Positions 60,178 to 64,000 of a stretch of DNA of 64,000 bases are shown here, piece by piece (position 1 is the first letter of the stretch; each line of letters begins with the position of its first letter). Position numbers and translations under genes: made by a program. The stretch is from Candidatus Aquidulcis sp. Lineage in GTDB: Bacteria; Chloroflexota; Anaerolineae; UBA4142. The notes below the pieces were generated by a model that worked only from the letters and a program-made list of their open reading frames with translations, was not told the DNA's origin and made no database searches. Location: positions 216,183 through 280,182 of the forward strand of contig DYJA01000001.1 of assembly GCA_020723345.1 (NCBI GenBank), given 5' to 3'.

Positions 60178-63100
60178 ATGGACACTCGCCCACTAACGTA
60201 CCGCTTTCACGCCATCCTCTTTGGCGCGTTCACGCTGCGGCGCGGCACGCGCGCGGCGCGTCTGCCCGCGTCTGCCCGCGCGCGTGCGCTCCTCGCGTAT
60301 CTCCTCCTCCACCGCGCACAACCTCACCCGCGCGCAGTTCTTGTTGGGCAATTCTTCCCGGATCTGCCCGAAGACCGCGCGCGCCGCGCGCTCACGCAGG
60401 CACTGTGGCACGTCCGCCGCGTCCTGCCGCGTCTCATCGAAACCGACGCCGATACGATTCACATTCCTCCTGACGCGCCGATTTGGATTGATGTCGAAGA
60501 ATTCAGGCAACTTGTGATCCGACCGCCGACCGCCGACCACCGACCGCTGCTAGAATCATCGGTAGTCAGCGGTCTGTCGTCGGCGGTCACGCTCTACCGC
60601 GGCGATCTCCTCGAAGGTTTCTACGACGACTGGGCGCTGCTGGAGCGCGAGCGACTGCGCGAAATGTACCTGCAAGCGCTGGAACGATTGATTCAATGGA
60701 CCAAGTCCACGAGTCGTTATCAAGACGCGCTGACCGCCGCGTTGAAACTGACGACCGCCGATCCGCTGCGCGAGTCCGCGCAGCGCGAAGTGATGCGGCT
60801 CTACTTTTTGCTCGATCGCCCGGAAGCCGCGCTGAAACAATTCGCGGCGTGCCGCGACATTCTGAACGCGGAACTCGCGCTCGAACCCGCGCCCGAGACC
60901 GTCGCGCTGGCGCAAGAAATCGCGCAGCGCGGCGGCGTCAGCACCACGGCGTACCTGCCCTCGACGCAACTCGCGACGCCGCCGGCGTTGGAGGACGCGC
61001 GCGCGGCGCAGATCCCGCTCGTCGGGCGCGCGGACGAACGCGCGCAACTGATCGCGCACATCGAGGCGCTCGGCGCGGGCAGCGGCGGCATCGTCTTGCT
61101 CGAAGGCGAAGCCGGCGTCGGCAAAACGCGCTTGCTCCAGGAAATCGCGCGTGATGCCGCATGGCGCGGCGCGCAAGTCTTGTGGGGGCGGTGCAAAGAA
61201 TTAGAAGCCGCGTCGCCGTACGCGCCCATGATCGACGCGCTCGCGCAGGGGCTGTCGCCGTTGCGCGCGGAACAACTGCGCGGCTTGCTCGATCCGATCT
61301 GGAGCCAAGCGCTCGCGCCGCTCGTACCGCATCTCGCCGCCGCGCCCGCCGCGCCGGTTGCGCTCGATCCCACGCAGGCGCGCGCGCGTTTGCTCGAAGC
61401 GCTCGCGCAGTTCATCGCCGCGTGGTCTCAAATTACGCCGCTCGTTCTGATGGTGGAGGATCTGCATTGGGCAGACGATGACACGCTCGATCTGCTCGCA
61501 CCGCTCGCGCGGCGGCTGCGCGAAGAGCGCGCGCTCCTCGTCGGCACGTATCGCGGCGAAGACGCGCGCGTCCAACCCGCGCTCTGGGACAAACTGCAAG
61601 CGCTCGACCGCGCGGGCTTGCGTAGTCGGCTTGAGTTGAAGCGACTAAATGCGACCGCGACGAGCGAATTGATTCGCCGCGCGCTCGGACTCGCGCACGC
61701 CGCGCCGCGGTTCGAAGATCGGTTGTATCACGAAACCGCCGGCAATCCGCTGTTCGTTTTGGAAACGCTGCGGACGTTGTACGACGAAGGATTGCTCGCG
61801 CCGGTCGCCGATGGTCAATGGCGCACTCCCTGGGACGAGACGACGCGCGATTACGCGGAGATGCCGCTGCCGCCGGCGGTCGAACGCGTGATCGCGCGGC
61901 GCGCCACCCAACTCTCCGCTCACGCGCAGCACGTTTTGCGAGCGGCGGCGATTCTCGGAAGCGATTTGAATTTCGCGTTGGTGAGCCGGGTCGGCGAACT
62001 CGCATCCAGACAGGCGCTCGATGCGCTGGGCGAACTCGTGCGGCGGCGTTTTTTGGAAGAGACGCCAGACGCGTATCGTTTTACGCACGACAAGGTGCGC
62101 CAGGTGATCTATGCGGCGATTGCCGAACCTGAACGCCGCGAGTGGCATCGCCGCGCCGGGGCAGCGTTGGAAAAATCGCGTCCCGATTCTACGCCCGCGC
62201 TCGCGTTCCATTTTTTCGTCGGGCAAGAGTGGGCGCGCGCCGCGCGCTACGGCCGGCAAGCCGGAGACCAAGCCGCGCGCGTCTACGCCCAGCGCGACGC
62301 GGCGAACCACTATACGCGCGCGCTCCAAGCGCTCGCGCAACTGACTCCGGCGCCGCGTGAAACGTTTGAGTTGCGCGCGGCGCGCGAGGCGGTCTACGCG
62401 CTGCTCGGCGAACGCCGCGCGCAAGCGGACGACCTGAACGCGCTGGAAGAATCATTGCGCGATCCTGGGTTCGATACGCCCGCGCGGCGCGCGCAGGTCG
62501 CGCTGCGGTGGACGGAATATTACGAAGCGATCAGCGATTACCCGGCGGCGTTCGCGTCGGTGGAAAAGGCAGCGGCGCAAGCGCGCGTGACTGGCGACGC
62601 GACTGCCGAATATCAAGCCCATCTGCGCTGGGGCAGAATGGCGCGCCAGCGCGGCGAACTCGCGGCGGCGCGCGAGCATCTGGAACGCGCGCACGCGCTC
62701 GCGCAGACGCTGGGCGATCTGGATGCGCAAGCGACCACGCTGAACGACCTCGGGGTAGTGTTCGGCGCATCCGGCGACTTGGGCGCTGCGCCCGATTATT
62801 ACTGCCGCGCCTTGCAGGCGGAAGAGAAGATCGGTAATCCTGTCACGCTGGCTGGCATTCACAACAATCTCGGCAATTTCTATCACACGACGGCGGATTT
62901 CGCGGCGGCGCTCGAACATCATCAGCGCGCGCTCGCGCTGCGACGCGCGATTGGCGACCGGCGAAACGAAGCCGGCAGTTTGTACAACATCAGTCTGGTT
63001 TATCACGACAGCGGCGATCAGCAATCGGCGCGGCGCACGCTGGAGCAAGTGTGCGCGCTGACGCACGAAATCGGCGACCGCCGGATCGAAGGATACGGCT

Positions 63101-63852
63101 GGGTCTTTCTCGGTTTGGCCTTGGAGTATCTCGCCGATTGGGATGCTGCACGCGCGGCGTACACCACAGGGCTTGCGCTGCGCCGCGAGGTGGGCTTGCA
63201 CGCGCTCGCGATTGACGCGCTCGCCGGACTCGCGCGCGTCGCGACCGCGCGGGGCGATCACAAGCAGGCGGTCGCGTACGCGGATCAGGTGCTCGCGTGG
63301 CTCGCCGGACGCGGCGTCGCCGGAGTCGGCGATCCGTTGCTGGCGTACCTGGGCGCGTACCGCGCGCTGCTGGCGGCGGGCGAAACCGCGCGCGGGCTGG
63401 CAGTGTTGCGCACGGCGTACGACTTGCTGCTGACGCACGCCGCGACGATCGCCGACGAAGAACGGCGGCGCGCGTTCATCCACGACATCAGCCCCGGCAA
63501 ACACATCTGGGACGATTATCGTGATCTCATCGAAGGAGCGCGCACGCGGCGAGTTCAGATTCGCCTGCCGCGCGCCGATGCGCCGACGGGGCGCGCGTTG
63601 CGCGACGACGAGTACGTCGAGATCACCTGGACGATTGACGCGCCGGAGGATAACGCCATCGCGGACAAAATCGCGCGCCGCCAACAGCGTTTGCGGCGAT
63701 TGCTCGCGGAAGCCGCGGCGCAAGGCGCATCGCCGACGCACGCGCACCTGGCTGACGCGTTGGGCGTCGGCTTGCGGACGGTGGAACGCGACGTTGCCGC
63801 GCTGCGCAGTGAACCAGTGAACAGTGAACAGTCAACCGTCAACGGTGGGTAA
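60178..63852 (+). CDS. BTAD/SARP-type regulator with AAA ATPase, TPR repeats and C-terminal HTH
   Basis: 1,224 residues, GGGGGAAAT RBS. Residues 1-95: OmpR/SARP-like DNA-binding domain; about 130-255: BTAD helices ('ELALEPAPETVALAQEI'); about 280-560: AAA/STAND ATPase with P-loop EGEAGVGKTR and Walker B 'LVLMVEDLHWADD'; about 690-1110: TPR-like repeats (LNDLGVVFGASGDLGAA...). The C-terminus has a second helix-turn-helix ('HLADALGVGLRTVERDVAAL'). The last dozen residues (SEPVNSEQSTVNGG) are encoded by a dispersed 'cagtgaacagt' repeat. A large ATP-dependent switch activator; divergent from the DGR target with overlapping promoter region, so a likely regulator of the DGR (inference). Confidence 0.88.
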   Translation: MDTRPLTYRFHAILFGAFTLRRGTRAARLPASARARALLAYLLLHRAQPHPRAVLVGQFFPDLPEDRARRALTQALWHVRRVLPRLIETDADTIHIPPDAPIWIDVEEFRQLVIRPPTADHRPLLESSVVSGLSSAVTLYRGDLLEGFYDDWALLERERLREMYLQALERLIQWTKSTSRYQDALTAALKLTTADPLRESAQREVMRLYFLLDRPEAALKQFAACRDILNAELALEPAPETVALAQEIAQRGGVSTTAYLPSTQLATPPALEDARAAQIPLVGRADERAQLIAHIEALGAGSGGIVLLEGEAGVGKTRLLQEIARDAAWRGAQVLWGRCKELEAASPYAPMIDALAQGLSPLRAEQLRGLLDPIWSQALAPLVPHLAAAPAAPVALDPTQARARLLEALAQFIAAWSQITPLVLMVEDLHWADDDTLDLLAPLARRLREERALLVGTYRGEDARVQPALWDKLQALDRAGLRSRLELKRLNATATSELIRRALGLAHAAPRFEDRLYHETAGNPLFVLETLRTLYDEGLLAPVADGQWRTPWDETTRDYAEMPLPPAVERVIARRATQLSAHAQHVLRAAAILGSDLNFALVSRVGELASRQALDALGELVRRRFLEETPDAYRFTHDKVRQVIYAAIAEPERREWHRRAGAALEKSRPDSTPALAFHFFVGQEWARAARYGRQAGDQAARVYAQRDAANHYTRALQALAQLTPAPRETFELRAAREAVYALLGERRAQADDLNALEESLRDPGFDTPARRAQVALRWTEYYEAISDYPAAFASVEKAAAQARVTGDATAEYQAHLRWGRMARQRGELAAAREHLERAHALAQTLGDLDAQATTLNDLGVVFGASGDLGAAPDYYCRALQAEEKIGNPVTLAGIHNNLGNFYHTTADFAAALEHHQRALALRRAIGDRRNEAGSLYNISLVYHDSGDQQSARRTLEQVCALTHEIGDRRIEGYGWVFLGLALEYLADWDAARAAYTTGLALRREVGLHALAIDALAGLARVATARGDHKQAVAYADQVLAWLAGRGVAGVGDPLLAYLGAYRALLAAGETARGLAVLRTAYDLLLTHAATIADEERRRAFIHDISPGKHIWDDYRDLIEGARTRRVQIRLPRADAPTGRALRDDEYVEITWTIDAPEDNAIADKIARRQQRLRRLLAEAAAQGASPTHAHLADALGVGLRTVERDVAALRSEPVNSEQSTVNGG

Positions 63853-63876
63853 TTTTTCATGAACTTGCGTTCACCC

Positions 63877-64000
63877 GCGTTCCGATGAAAATGTGGCACG
63901 GGCGGCTCGCCCGTCGCAGAGCGAGCCAGCGGCTCGCGCAACCGTCCATTTTCAGGAGAGCGTTCCGATGAAAATGTTGCGCGGGCGGCTCGCCCGTCGC
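63877..64000. repeat. 41-bp direct repeat containing a GGGCGGCTCGCCC hairpin
   Basis: Copies at 63877-63917 and 63960-64000 differ at two bases; a related inverted piece ('gagccagcggctcgc') lies between. The array may continue beyond the window. Confidence 0.75.

Noticed and set aside
1..64000. Insertion sequences, integrases or prophage genes
   Set aside because: No transposase, integrase or phage structural gene could be recognised on either strand.

Overview
The window comes from a GC-rich bacterial chromosome. Codons ending in G/C are strongly preferred, Ala GCG and 'gcgcg' strings are frequent, and secreted proteins carry Thr/Pro-rich 'TPTPT' linkers. Giant DUF11 surface proteins, lamin-tail/PHP secreted proteins, BTAD-type STAND regulators and many short palindromic intergenic repeats together suggest a Chloroflexota (Anaerolineae-like) genome. 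This is inference from style; no rRNA is present.

Layout. 1-7.6 kb: a signalling cluster (membrane Ig-like protein, VWA protein, zinc-ribbon Ser/Thr kinase, degenerate kinase fused to PP2C, second VWA protein, zinc-ribbon FHA protein). 7.8-14.4 kb: L-arabinose use (GH51 arabinofuranosidase, aldo/keto reductase, ribulokinase), a DUF362 ferredoxin and a ferritin-like/VIT1 transporter fusion. 14.5-17.2 kb: an AT-richer island of unknown genes with two related nuclease-like proteins and an apparent frameshift. 17.3-20.3 kb: acyltransferase, BatA-like VWA protein, DNA methyltransferase. 20.4-23.3 kb: tRNA-Val, a threonine T-box, aspartokinase and aspartate-semialdehyde dehydrogenase. 23.4-29.3 kb: unknown genes, thrS with a Thr-rich leader ORF, a damaged DUF4258/YgiT pair, nucleotide-sugar dehydrogenase and guanylate kinase. 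29.4-32.7 kb: secreted lamin-tail/PHP protein and tRNA-Cys. 32.8-39.6 kb: a LysR regulator divergent from a respiratory operon (molybdopterin oxidoreductase interrupted by an in-frame TGA, FeS subunit, cytochrome b subunit, four-rhodanese lipoprotein). 39.7-41.9 kb: holA and a ThiF/E1-like protein. 42.1-53.0 kb: one 3,639-residue DUF11 surface protein. 53.4-55.1 kb: DUF6391 and a phosphatase-superfamily protein. 55.2-60.1 kb: a complete diversity-generating retroelement (DGR). 60.2-63.9 kb: a divergent BTAD/AAA/TPR/HTH regulator.

The main discovery is the DGR. Leftward from a consensus promoter (TTGACA-17-TATAAT) run a membrane-anchored NACHT NTPase with a C-terminal FGE/C-type-lectin-like domain, a DGR-type reverse transcriptase, an Avd-like four-helix protein, and a 122-bp template repeat (TR) followed by an intrinsic terminator. 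The TR matches the variable repeat (VR) at the 3' end of the target gene. By eye, 19 of 20 TR/VR differences fall at template adenines. Predicted topology places the variable domain in the cytoplasm, so the system looks like a diversifying intracellular sensor rather than a surface adhesin.

Other regulatory signals of note are the Thr T-box ahead of lysC, a Thr-codon-rich ORF overlapping the thrS start, and a SECIS-like hairpin after the in-frame TGA of the molybdopterin oxidoreductase.
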